Positions 7,783 to 16,388 of a stretch of 64,000 bases of DNA are shown in pieces. The position numbers were made by a program, and so were the translations under genes. The notes under the pieces are model-generated. The model ran no database searches. It was not told where the DNA came from and saw only the letters and a list, made by a program, of their open reading frames with translations. Source of the DNA: Glacieibacterium arshaanense. GTDB taxonomy: Bacteria; Pseudomonadota; Alphaproteobacteria; Sphingomonadales; Sphingomonadaceae. Each line of letters starts with the position of its first letter. The first letter of the stretch is position 1. The stretch is taken from the NCBI RefSeq assembly GCF_004681125.1, contig NZ_SIHO01000003.1:338122-402121 (forward strand). The letters are read 5' to 3'.

Positions 7783-9745
7783 GCGCCGCGAGCAACGGGT
7801 CGATCACGGTGAACAAGCCGGTGGCGACACGCTGCGAACCGGCCGCGGAAAGATGGTCATTGTCGCGGAAATCGATGCTGTCGACGCTGCCGGCGCGACA
7901 GTTGGCGCCGTCACAGAAAAGCGGACGTGGCAGATAGATGGCGCTGCCGGTGGCCGCGGCGACATCGGCCAGCGTTGCATCGCCCAGGCTGGCCCAGGGC
8001 TGGTCCTTGATCGGCTTGTCCAGGCAGTCCGCATCGGCACGGCCGGCAAAACGTGCACGTTCAATGCATCGGCCGATACGCACGCTGAATTCTGGCGTAG
8101 TGCCGACCAGCACAACGCGGGCGTTCGGCGCGGCGCGGCGGAGGTCGGCGATAAGCGCAACAACCGCGGCGTTCAGGCCATCGCGCGCCATGGCAATCTG
8201 CGCCGCATCGGGCGTGCCGCCGCGAGCCAACAACGCGGCCCGTCGTTCAAGATTGTCCGCCCAGTGACCGCTGACGATGATGACGCGCAGTTCGGGATGG
8301 CGCGCGACCTCGACGAGGGCGGCACGGTTGAAACGCGCGCACAGGTCAGCCGAACCGGGGGCGCCGCGATAGACCGGGCTGCACCCATGTTTGGTGACTT
8401 GTCGGACGTTGAGTCCGCGCCCGGCCGCCGCCGCCATGATGCCGGGCGCGAGGTGATAGGCGTGCGAGTCGCCGAGCAACAGCACGTCGGCGGTCGCCCT
8501 TGCCGGGTCGGTGGTGCAATCGCGCCAGGCGCCGGGTTGCGCGGTGGCTTCACCCGCCGCGCAACGCGCCGCACTCGAGGTGTCGTCATGGACAAGTGGC
8601 TGAATGCGCGCCACGCCCGGCGCCGCGTGCCCGACAAGCCCGCCGCTGAACTGTAGCGCAGTGCCAATCAAAGCGACCAGCAGCAGGGCCGCGGCGGCAA
8701 GCGTCAGCAGTCTGGCACGCGTCATCGGCGTGCGGCAACGGTCACGCCAGGGCGCCTCGACAAAGCGTAGCGAAACATAGGTCAGTGCCCCGGCAATCAC
8801 GACTGCGGCAGCCGATTCCAGCGGCGTCAGCCCGCGGTCGAGCGCGATGCGCGGCAAAACCAGCGCAGGCCAGTGCCAAAGATACAGCGAGTAAGAGCCT
8901 CGCCCGATTGCCCGCATTGGCGCATTGGCCAGCAACGTCACAGCGCGTGGCTTGGCATGCGTGGTGGCATAAAGCACCAACGCCGCACCGAGACAGGCGG
9001 GCAGCGGTGTCGGCATGTACAACGCCAGCCTCTCATCGAGCCACAACATCGAGCCGAGGATCAGTGCCAGCCCTATGATCAGCAACGGTGCCGCCGACCG
9101 CTGCGCCGCCGGCAGTGGCGTCACCGCCAGTAGTGCACCCAAGCCGAGCTCCCACATCCGGAACGGCGTCAGATAGAACCCCACTGCGGGTGAGCGCTTC
9201 TGCATCCAGACAGCGGCGGCGAGCGAGGCGAGCACGATGAGTGCGACCACCAGCGGCAACAGCCGCGTGCGCTTCATTGCCACCAGCAGCAGCACCAGCA
9301 ACGGCCAGACGATGTAGAATTGCTCTTCGACCGCAAGCGACCAGATGTGCAGCAGCGGCATGTATTTTGTCGCCGCGGCGAAATAGCCGATGTCGCCATA
9401 GAAAAACACGTTGGAATAGAACAGCGCCGCGGCGCGTAGGCTGGCGCCATAAGCTTCGAGTTCGCTTGGCGGCATCACCGCCACCGCCCCCAGCGTCGTC
9501 AGCAGCAGGACGAACGCCAGCGCCGGGACGATGCGGCGGGCGCGGCGTTCGTAGAAGTCGGTGATCGATATGCGCTTCGTCGTCGCCTCGGCGGCCAGCA
9601 GCGAGGTGATCAGAAATCCCGAAATGACAAAGAACACGTCGACGCCAAGGAAGCCGCCAGGCAGAAGTCCGGGCCAGGCATGAAACAGCACGACACCGCC
9701 GACCGAGATAGCGCGCAATCCGTCAATCTCGCCGCGATGCTGCAC
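7766..9745 (-). CDS. OafA/YrhL-type acyltransferase with C-terminal SGNH domain
   Basis: The 659-residue membrane protein begins with the acyltransferase-3 signature (EIDGLRAISVGGVVLFHAW, then DVFFVISGFLIT) and has about ten hydrophobic helices up to residue 390. A periplasmic SGNH hydrolase-like domain follows, with block I LLGDSHAYH near residue 420 and the late catalytic Asp/His pair in DNDHLSAAG near the end. This two-domain form O-acetylates envelope polysaccharides: the membrane part passes the acetyl group outward and the SGNH part transfers it. Translation starts with GTG. The polysaccharide target is unknown. Confidence 0.9.
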   Translation of the reverse strand: MQHRGEIDGLRAISVGGVVLFHAWPGLLPGGFLGVDVFFVISGFLITSLLAAEATTKRISITDFYERRARRIVPALAFVLLLTTLGAVAVMPPSELEAYGASLRAAALFYSNVFFYGDIGYFAAATKYMPLLHIWSLAVEEQFYIVWPLLVLLLVAMKRTRLLPLVVALIVLASLAAAVWMQKRSPAVGFYLTPFRMWELGLGALLAVTPLPAAQRSAAPLLIIGLALILGSMLWLDERLALYMPTPLPACLGAALVLYATTHAKPRAVTLLANAPMRAIGRGSYSLYLWHWPALVLPRIALDRGLTPLESAAAVVIAGALTYVSLRFVEAPWRDRCRTPMTRARLLTLAAAALLLVALIGTALQFSGGLVGHAAPGVARIQPLVHDDTSSAARCAAGEATAQPGAWRDCTTDPARATADVLLLGDSHAYHLAPGIMAAAAGRGLNVRQVTKHGCSPVYRGAPGSADLCARFNRAALVEVARHPELRVIIVSGHWADNLERRAALLARGGTPDAAQIAMARDGLNAAVVALIADLRRAAPNARVVLVGTTPEFSVRIGRCIERARFAGRADADCLDKPIKDQPWASLGDATLADVAAATGSAIYLPRPLFCDGANCRAGSVDSIDFRDNDHLSAAGSQRVATGLFTVIDPLLAAPRPGA

Positions 9746-9861
9746 TGGGGCCCCGTTTCAAATCCGCTTGTATCGCGGTAACAAGCGGCTCAATTACGTT
9801 GAACGCATTTGCCCCGCAATGGTCGGGTGTATCTGAAGTCTGAAGCCCTGGGGAGCGCCGA

Positions 9862-10743
9862 ATGTCCGAAATCGAAGCCGTCCGCGAAATGCTGCGGGCC
9901 ATGACTGGCGGGCCGGCGCTGCCCGATGACCAGATGCGGGTGATGTACGAGCAATGGGGGCTGTCGCATCCGTTGCCGGCGGGGGCCGAGGTGACCAACA
10001 TTACGCTGGGCGGCGTGCCGGCGGAGAAAATCGTCACGCCAGGCGCGGCAGCGGATACCGCGCTGCTTTATGTGCACGGCGGCGGCTATGTCATCGGCTC
10101 GGCGGCCAGCCACCGCCATCTGGTCGCGGCGCTGGCGCAGGCCGGCTGGATGGTCGGCTATAACCTCGATTACCGGCGCGCCCCCGAAGCACGCTTTCCG
10201 GCGGCGGTCGATGACGCGCTGGCGGCGTATCGCGCGTTGCTCGACAGCGGCATCGCGGCCGGACGCATCATCATTGCCGGTGACTCGGCCGGCGGCGGGC
10301 TGACAGTGGCGACGGCGCTGGCGATCAAGGCCGCGGGGCTGCCGCAGCCGGCGGGGCTGTTCGCGATCAGCCCCTGGGTCGACCTGACGCAGAGCGGCGA
10401 CAGCTACACCGAGATGGCCGATGTCGACCTCATCTGCTCGAAGCCGGAACTCGACCGGCTGGCGGGGCTATATTGCGGCGATGACCGCGCCAACCCGCTG
10501 GCATCACCGCTCAAGGGCGACCTGTCGGGTCTGGCGCCGCTGCTCATCCATGTCGGGTCGGACGAAATCCTGCTTTCGGATGCGCTGCGGCTGTCCGAAC
10601 GCGCCGGGCTGGCGCGCGTGCCGGTGCGGCTGATGATTGCGCCACAGATGCCGCATGTCTGGCATTTCTTTACCACCGAATTGACCGCGGCGCAGACGGC
10701 AATTTCCCACGCCGGGGCCTGGATGCGCGAGCATCTGGGCTGA
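9862..10743 (+). CDS. Alpha/beta hydrolase, hormone-sensitive-lipase-type esterase
   Basis: The 293-residue protein has the oxyanion-hole motif HGGG at residues 72-75 and the nucleophile elbow GDSAGG around Ser142. The catalytic Asp is likely in HVGSDEILL and the catalytic His in MPHVWHFF. This is the bacterial HSL (family IV) esterase arrangement; such enzymes cut short to medium acyl esters in the cytoplasm. A GGGGAG ribosome binding site lies just upstream of the ATG. The following HD-GYP gene starts about 50 bp after the stop and could be cotranscribed. Confidence 0.9.
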   Translation: MSEIEAVREMLRAMTGGPALPDDQMRVMYEQWGLSHPLPAGAEVTNITLGGVPAEKIVTPGAAADTALLYVHGGGYVIGSAASHRHLVAALAQAGWMVGYNLDYRRAPEARFPAAVDDALAAYRALLDSGIAAGRIIIAGDSAGGGLTVATALAIKAAGLPQPAGLFAISPWVDLTQSGDSYTEMADVDLICSKPELDRLAGLYCGDDRANPLASPLKGDLSGLAPLLIHVGSDEILLSDALRLSERAGLARVPVRLMIAPQMPHVWHFFTTELTAAQTAISHAGAWMREHLG

Positions 10744-10795
10744 CGCTCAAACAGCGCGCTGACCGGCGCGCATGGCGTTCCGGGGAGGACGTGCT

Positions 10796-12091
10796 ATGGC
10801 GGAAGGCGCCAGTCTGAAGCAACGGATTGCCCGGCGAATGACGGTCATCAGCCTGTTGTTCGCGCTGATTGCCGGCCTCGGTGTCTATACGGGGGTGCAG
10901 TCGCTGCTGCTGTACACGATGGGGCACGTGTCGTTCGAATATCTCGACGGTTTGGTCGGCCATCATCAAGCGTCGGGTGGTGCGACATTGGTCGATTTGA
11001 CCGGACCGCTATCCGATGCGACGCAGTACCACCCGTTCGACATGGTGCGCATTTATGACGGCAGCGGGCATATCGTGTTCGAACGCCGCTACCGTCATGA
11101 AGAACAGCTCGCGCTCGTTGCCCCGCTCGGTGCCGGCACGTCCAAGCCGTCTTTGCCGACGCACCAGGCCATGCGACTGGCCAACCACGGTATCGCGATC
11201 CAGAGTTTCCACGTAGTGCCTTTCGCCAGGACCGCTGCCGCAGGCAGCAGCAATCTGATCGAGTTCACCGAAGTCATCGAACACGCGCAGCAGGTTCGCC
11301 TCGACCAGATTTCGGTCTTCGCCGCACTGGCGGCGATGGGCCTTGCCGGGCTGATGGGGCTGGTGGCCTATCCCGCCGTCGCCGCGCTGGTCGACCGCAA
11401 CAGCAATCTCGTCCGGCAGGTTGAATTTGCCTATATCAACCTGCTCAAGTCGCTGGGTATCGCCATTTCGCGGCGTGATTCCGAAACCGGTGAGCATTGC
11501 TACCGCACGACTTTAGTGGCGATTGCGATCGGCGAGGCGATGCAGCTCGAACTGGCGCCGATGCGGTCGCTGATCGCCGGCAGCCTGCTCCATGACATGG
11601 GCAAGATCGCTATCGACGATGCCATCCTGCGCAAGCCCGGCAAATTCACGCCCGAGGAAATGGACATCATGCGCGGCCACGTCAACGAAGGCGTGCGCAT
11701 CGTCGGTGACTTGCATACGATCCCCGGCGCGACCGATATCGTGGCGTTCCATCACGAACGCTGGGACGGCAAGGGTTATCCCAACGGGCTGGCGGGCCTC
11801 GACATTCCGCTGCTGGCGCGCATTTTTGCGGTGGCCGACGTCTTCGATGCGCTAAGTGCGCGGCGCAAGTACAAGGAGCCGTTTTCGTTCGACCGCGCAA
11901 TGGGACTGATCCGCGAAGGCGCGGGAACGCATTTCGACGCCGATATCGTCGTGCATTTCGAAACCATCGCCGCAGGACTTTATGACCGCATCGAAAACCA
12001 CGAAGCCGCCGAAACCATCGCGATGCTCGATGCCAAGCTGGCGCAATATTTCAGCGAAGCGGCCGGGTTCGAAATCGGCAGCGTGAGCTGA
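10796..12091 (+). CDS. Membrane HD-GYP domain protein, probable cyclic di-GMP phosphodiesterase
   Basis: The 431-residue protein has an N-terminal membrane helix (about residues 15-38), a periplasmic sensor-like region of about 130 residues, and a second membrane helix (about 180-200). A full HD-GYP domain follows, with HDMGK metal residues and the complete signature HHERWDGKGYPNGL. HD-GYP proteins hydrolyse cyclic di-GMP to pGpG or GMP. No receiver, PAS or GGDEF domain is attached, so the sensed signal would be periplasmic. The ATG at 10796 is preferred over one 24 bases upstream because GGGGAGG lies 7 bases before it. It is convergent with the Mla lipoprotein gene, 14 bases apart. Confidence 0.9.
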   Translation: MAEGASLKQRIARRMTVISLLFALIAGLGVYTGVQSLLLYTMGHVSFEYLDGLVGHHQASGGATLVDLTGPLSDATQYHPFDMVRIYDGSGHIVFERRYRHEEQLALVAPLGAGTSKPSLPTHQAMRLANHGIAIQSFHVVPFARTAAAGSSNLIEFTEVIEHAQQVRLDQISVFAALAAMGLAGLMGLVAYPAVAALVDRNSNLVRQVEFAYINLLKSLGIAISRRDSETGEHCYRTTLVAIAIGEAMQLELAPMRSLIAGSLLHDMGKIAIDDAILRKPGKFTPEEMDIMRGHVNEGVRIVGDLHTIPGATDIVAFHHERWDGKGYPNGLAGLDIPLLARIFAVADVFDALSARRKYKEPFSFDRAMGLIREGAGTHFDADIVVHFETIAAGLYDRIENHEAAETIAMLDAKLAQYFSEAAGFEIGSVS

Positions 12092-12105
12092 GCGCGCCGG
12101 CGTCG

Positions 12106-12723
12106 TCACTTCTTCGCCGTCGCCACCCAGTCGGCAACCTCGCCGGCGACGCGGTTGGCGGCATCGTTGAGCGCGGCGCCGACCACCGCCGGTGATTTGC
12201 CGGCAACCGGTGCGCTGGCGTCGAAGCGACGCGCGGCGATCAGCGTGCCGTTGGTGCTGTTGAGCACCGCGTCGTAGCGCACATTGACGTGCGGGTTGTC
12301 CGGTGTGCGGACATCAAGTCCGAATTCGGTGAGCGTGCCTGACAGCGTCATGTCGGCACGCGGTGACGGTCCACGCGGATCGATGACAATAAGCCCACGC
12401 GCGACGATGGTGTCGGCGAGCACGCGGCGGAACAGCCGGTTGGGCTGTTCGGACCATGTCGCACCGACCAGATATTGCAGTTCGACATCGCCGACCGCGA
12501 CGGGCACCCGCAACGTCTGCAACGCGCCGGCCGCTGCCGGCACCACCACCATCACCGTCGCAGGCTTGGCAGCCGGTGCGGCGATGACGGGTGTCGCGGT
12601 AGCGCGCAGCGTCAGCAAACTTGCCGGCGGTGTATCGTTGCCGCCGATCTGCACCAACGGGCCGCACGACGCGAGCAGCACCAGTGCCGCGAGCAGGAAC
12701 GGAGCGGTCGGGCGTGTGCGCAT
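12106..12723 (-). CDS. ABC-type transport auxiliary lipoprotein of the Mla/MCE system
   Basis: The 205-residue protein has a lipoprotein signal peptide with lipobox LASC (Cys at about residue 20). It then shows the ABC_trans_aux pattern, including QYLVGATWSEQPNRLFRRVL. Such outer-membrane lipoproteins (PqiC-like) work with MCE-domain lipid shuttles. It is the last gene of the permease, ATPase, MCE, lipoprotein operon and starts 1 base after the stop of the MCE gene. An upstream in-frame Met lies inside the MCE gene and was not used. Confidence 0.88.
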   Translation of the reverse strand: MRTRPTAPFLLAALVLLASCGPLVQIGGNDTPPASLLTLRATATPVIAAPAAKPATVMVVVPAAAGALQTLRVPVAVGDVELQYLVGATWSEQPNRLFRRVLADTIVARGLIVIDPRGPSPRADMTLSGTLTEFGLDVRTPDNPHVNVRYDAVLNSTNGTLIAARRFDASAPVAGKSPAVVGAALNDAANRVAGEVADWVATAKK

Positions 12724-12724
12724 G

Positions 12725-13678
12725 TTACTTGGCCTTTGCCGGGTCATAGTCGGGGAGGCGGCGGCCACCGATCAGCGCGCCGGCGGGATCTTCGTCGAGC
12801 TTGGCGGCCACCGCACCGAGCTGCGACGTCACCTCGCGCATTTCGCGCAGCAGCGCATTGGCATCGGGGGCGATCTGGTTCGACAGCTGGTCGACACCGG
12901 GTTGCGCTGCATCGAGCACGGCATCGAGCTTGCTGAGCGTGACGTTGGCGCTGACCACGGTCTTGCGCAGGTCGGTGATTAGTGGCCGCGCGTCCTCACT
13001 CATCACCACATTGGCGCTGTTCGACAGCTTTTCTACGGCCGCTGCAGCCTGTGTCGCTGCCGCCAGCGTCTTGCGCAGTTCGGCGATCGACGCCGCGATC
13101 TCGGGGCCGCGATCGGCGAGGGAGCCGCTTAGCCGGTCGGTGTTACGCAGGATGCCCTGCAGCGACTTCTGGTTTTCGGGACTGAGCACTTCGTTGAGGT
13201 GCTGGGTCAGTTCGGAAACCCGGTTGAGCAGCTGCGGCGCATTGGCGAGCAACTGGCCAAGCGCGCCGGGGCGGGTCGGGATGAGAGGCGCGCCGAACGG
13301 ACCAATTTCAGCAATCGGCTTTTCGCCGCGCATCGCGCCGGTCAACTGAATCTGGCTAACGCCGGTGAAGCCGATCGCTTCAATGCCGGCTGTCACGCCC
13401 TCCAGGATCGGTACATCGGCACCTAGTTCGACGCGGACGCGCACGACTTCGGGTTGGTTGGGGACGAGCGCAATGGTCTTGATCTGCCCGACCGGCACCC
13501 CGTTAAACGCCACTGCGCTGCCAACCGCAAGTCCACTCACCGACTGTCGGAACAGGATGTCATAGACCTTCTTGTCGTCACCCGAATAGCGCGCGATCCA
13601 CAGCACGAACGCGAACAGCGCGACGGTCAGCGCCAAAGCGACGGCCCCGACCAGAACATAGCTGCTGCGCGTTTCCAC
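12725..13678 (-). CDS. mlaD: MlaD-family MCE lipid-binding protein
   Basis: The 317-residue protein has one N-terminal membrane helix (about residues 8-28) and an MCE domain at about 38-115 (YDILFRQSVSGLAVGSAV, FNGVPVGQI). A long helical coiled-coil tail to the C-terminus follows, longer than in the 180-residue E. coli MlaD. It is anchored in the inner membrane and would carry phospholipids across the periplasm. The GTG start overlaps the stop of the ATPase gene by 1 base (TAGTG). Confidence 0.88.
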   Translation of the reverse strand: METRSSYVLVGAVALALTVALFAFVLWIARYSGDDKKVYDILFRQSVSGLAVGSAVAFNGVPVGQIKTIALVPNQPEVVRVRVELGADVPILEGVTAGIEAIGFTGVSQIQLTGAMRGEKPIAEIGPFGAPLIPTRPGALGQLLANAPQLLNRVSELTQHLNEVLSPENQKSLQGILRNTDRLSGSLADRGPEIAASIAELRKTLAAATQAAAAVEKLSNSANVVMSEDARPLITDLRKTVVSANVTLSKLDAVLDAAQPGVDQLSNQIAPDANALLREMREVTSQLGAVAAKLDEDPAGALIGGRRLPDYDPAKAK

Positions 13679-14466
13679 TAATCTTGCCCCTTATGCGCCG
13701 CGCGCCCACGCGGCCCTTTGAAATAAGCCTGAACCCAAGGATGATCAAATTCGAGCAGTTCGTCGATGGTACCGACCTTGAGCACCTTCTGGTCACCGAG
13801 CACCGCCACCCTGTCGCAGATGGCATAGAGTGTATCGAGGTCATGTGTAATCAGAAAGACCGTCAGCCCGAGCGTGTCGCGCAACGTCTTGATGAGCGTG
13901 TCGAAATTCGCCGCCGAAATCGGGTCTAGCCCGGCGGTAGGTTCATCAAGGAACAGCAGCTCTGGGTCGAGCGACAGCGCCCGCGCGAGGCCGGCGCGCT
14001 TGCGCATGCCGCCCGACAGTTGCGACGGGTACTTCGGTGCAGCGTCGATCGGCAGACCGACCATCGCGACTTTATAGCCCGAAATCTCGTTCATCAGCGC
14101 CGGTGGCAGGTTGAAGAACTCGCGCATCGGCACCTGAATGTTCTCCGCGACGGTCAGCGTCGAAAATAACGCCCCGTCCTGGAACAGAACGCCCCACTTG
14201 CGCCGAAGGTCCTTTGCGGCAGCTTCGTCGAGACCGGCGGTGTTGTGACCGAGCACTTCAATGTGCCCGGCGCTGAACGGCTGTAACCCGATGATCGAGC
14301 GCATCAACACCGACTTGCCGGTGCCCGAGCCGCCGACAACACCGAGGATTTCGCCGCGCTTGACCTCGAGGTCGAGGTTTTCGTGGACGTGCTGTTCGCC
14401 GAATGTGTTGGTCAGCCCGGTGACGCTGATCACCGTGTCGCCGGCGGGTTTGCGCTGGCTACTCAT
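13678..14466 (-). CDS. mlaF: ABC transporter ATPase of the Mla lipid system
   Basis: The 262-residue protein has Walker A GGSGTGKS at about residues 45-52, the ABC signature LSGGMRKRAGLARAL, Walker B LLFLDEPTAGLD and the H-loop LITHDL. The signature with MRKR is typical of the MlaF/Ttg2A branch of lipid-transport ATPases. It powers the permease encoded just upstream (4-base ATGA overlap). Confidence 0.92.
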   Translation of the reverse strand: MSSQRKPAGDTVISVTGLTNTFGEQHVHENLDLEVKRGEILGVVGGSGTGKSVLMRSIIGLQPFSAGHIEVLGHNTAGLDEAAAKDLRRKWGVLFQDGALFSTLTVAENIQVPMREFFNLPPALMNEISGYKVAMVGLPIDAAPKYPSQLSGGMRKRAGLARALSLDPELLFLDEPTAGLDPISAANFDTLIKTLRDTLGLTVFLITHDLDTLYAICDRVAVLGDQKVLKVGTIDELLEFDHPWVQAYFKGPRGRAAHKGQD

Positions 14467-15593
14467 CCGAAATCAATCGCGGTGAAGAACACGGCAAAGA
14501 AGGCGTCGAGCACAATGACGAGGAAAATCGATTCCACGACTGCCTGCGTCGTGCGGTTGCCGACCGATTCGGCATTGTCGCTGACCTGCATGCCCTGGAA
14601 GCAGCCGGTGATGGCGATGGCGATGCCGAACACCGGCGCCTTGATCAGCCCGATATAGACGTCATGGATCGGCACGACTTCCTGCAAACGCGTTGCGAAC
14701 GACGCCGGCGGGATGCCCATGGCGACCCAGACATACAGCCCGCCGCCGATGATGGCCATGATCGAGCCGTAGAACGACAGCAGCACCATCATCAGCGACA
14801 TCGCGATGACGCGCGGCAGCACCAGCACTTCGGTCGGTGACATGCCGATCGAGCGCATGGCATCGATCTCCTGCCCCAGCTTCATCGAGCCGATCTGCGC
14901 GGCAAAGGCGCTGCCTGATCGTCCGGCGACCATGATTGCCGTCAGCAGCACGCCCATTTCGCGCATCGTCGACCGGCCGATCAAGTTGACGACGAAGATG
15001 TCGGCACCGAACTGGCGTAGCTGCACTGCCCCCTGCTGTGCGACGACGATGCCGACAAGAAACAGCAGCAGCCCGATGATGCCGAGCGCGTTGAGCCCGA
15101 CGACTTCCATCTGGTGGACGACGGCGTTCCAGCGCAACGGCCGGCGCTCGAACACCGTCTGCGCTGCCACCGTCAACGTCATCCCGACGAAGGCCATAAA
15201 GTTGCCGAGCGTGTGCACGGCATTGATGAGCGAACCCCCGATCAGGTCTAGGCGGTGCAGCAGCCGGTTGGGCATCGCCGGGCGGATTTCGCAACTGGTG
15301 TCGTTTTCGGCGACCTCGTTAATCAGCAGCGTCGCCGCCGGCGAGGCATTTTCAAGCGTCGCCGCCACCCCCGACGCCTGCCAGTCGCGCAACAGCCGGT
15401 GCACCAGCCAGGCGCCCGCAGTGTCGATGCGCACAATGCCGCCAAGATCGATGGTCAACGGCCGCTGGTCGGGCTGCAGCGCCTGGAATGCCGGCACGAC
15501 GCCGCTGATATGCTTGATCGTCAGCCGGCCCGAAATCGCCAGTCGACGGTCGTGGTCGGTGCTGGTTTCGTCGAGTTGAGCGGCTTGCGACAT
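14463..15593 (-). CDS. mlaE: MlaE-family permease with fused N-terminal STAS domain
   Basis: The 376-residue protein starts with about 110 residues of STAS-like sequence (LAISGRLTIKHISG, then LTIDLGGIVRIDTAGAWLV). The MlaE permease domain follows from about residue 130, with five to six membrane helices and the conserved EIDAMRSIGMSP coupling loop. In E. coli the STAS protein MlaB is separate and binds the ATPase; here the equivalent appears to be joined to the permease. The start at 15593 has a GGGAG ribosome binding site. It is the first gene of the operon and is divergent from the HAD-IB gene with only 79 bp between. Confidence 0.9.
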   Translation of the reverse strand: MSQAAQLDETSTDHDRRLAISGRLTIKHISGVVPAFQALQPDQRPLTIDLGGIVRIDTAGAWLVHRLLRDWQASGVAATLENASPAATLLINEVAENDTSCEIRPAMPNRLLHRLDLIGGSLINAVHTLGNFMAFVGMTLTVAAQTVFERRPLRWNAVVHQMEVVGLNALGIIGLLLFLVGIVVAQQGAVQLRQFGADIFVVNLIGRSTMREMGVLLTAIMVAGRSGSAFAAQIGSMKLGQEIDAMRSIGMSPTEVLVLPRVIAMSLMMVLLSFYGSIMAIIGGGLYVWVAMGIPPASFATRLQEVVPIHDVYIGLIKAPVFGIAIAITGCFQGMQVSDNAESVGNRTTQAVVESIFLVIVLDAFFAVFFTAIDFG

Positions 15594-15672
15594 GAGTCTC
15601 CCGTGGCCTACATCCTGCACGGCGTAAAGCCTCAACTTGCGTTAACCGCCCACCATCATCAAGGTTGCACGC

Positions 15673-16332
15673 ATGCAGCACCTCGCCGTCTATGACCTCG
15701 ACAAGACCATCACCCACCGCGCCACCTACGCCGCGTGGCTGCTGTTCTGGGCGCGGCAACAGGCGCCGTGGCGGTTGCTGCTGGTGCCGATGAGCGCAGT
15801 GGCAGGGCTGCTCTACGTGCTTAAGCTGATTAACCGCGCGCGGCTAAAGACGATCAACCATGCACTGTTGATGGGGCGCGCCGATGTGGCGACAGTGGCG
15901 GCCGAAGCGGCAGCGTTTGCCACGCATCAGGTCGCGACCAACGTCCGCGCCGGCGCGCTGGCGCAAATCGCCGCAGACCGCGCCGAAGGCCGGCGCATCG
16001 TCATCGCGACGGCATCCTACCGCTTCTACGCCGGCGCCATCGGCGCGGCGCTCGGCATTGACGATGTCATCGGCACGCGCGCGGTTATCGCCGGCGGTGC
16101 GCTGCTACCGCAAATCGACGGCGAAAACTGCTACGCCGCCGCCAAGCGCGCGATGGTCGAGGACTGGCTGGCTGCGCATGCGCTCACCGGTGCGCCGATG
16201 CGCTTCTATTCGGACCACCCGTCGGACGCGCCGATGTTCGAATTGGCTGACGAGCCGGTCGCGGCGAACCCGAACCGCGCGCTGCGGGCGCTGGCGCAGG
16301 CGCGCGACTGGGCGGTTGTCGACTGGGAATGA
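15673..16332 (+). CDS. HAD-IB family phosphatase
   Basis: The 219-residue protein has motif I YDLDKTIT near residue 7, motif II VIATASYRFY near residue 115 and motif IV FYSDHPSDAP near residue 176. This is the HAD subfamily IB pattern shared by phosphoserine phosphatases and lipid-phosphate phosphatases. A hydrophobic stretch around residues 35-55 suggests membrane contact. Being divergent from the Mla operon it might act on a lipid phosphate, but that is a guess. A convergent metalloprotease gene follows across hairpin R4. Confidence 0.8.
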   Translation: MQHLAVYDLDKTITHRATYAAWLLFWARQQAPWRLLLVPMSAVAGLLYVLKLINRARLKTINHALLMGRADVATVAAEAAAFATHQVATNVRAGALAQIAADRAEGRRIVIATASYRFYAGAIGAALGIDDVIGTRAVIAGGALLPQIDGENCYAAAKRAMVEDWLAAHALTGAPMRFYSDHPSDAPMFELADEPVAANPNRALRALAQARDWAVVDWE

Positions 16333-16337
16333 GTGAA

Positions 16338-16381
16338 GGGCCTCCGGCGGGCAGGGACGCTTCCCTGCCCGCCGGAGGCGC
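16338..16381. repeat. Palindromic repeat R4: one perfect 18-bp hairpin
   Basis: Bases 16340-16357 pair without mismatch with 16362-16379 around a 4-base loop (CGCT). The left arm is the usual outer arm plus GCAGGGA and the right arm is its exact inverse. It looks like a left half joined directly to a right half, with the CACCC ends and the spacer lost. It lies between two convergent genes and could end transcription from both sides. Confidence 0.9.
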
Positions 16382-16388
16382 TTTCGTC

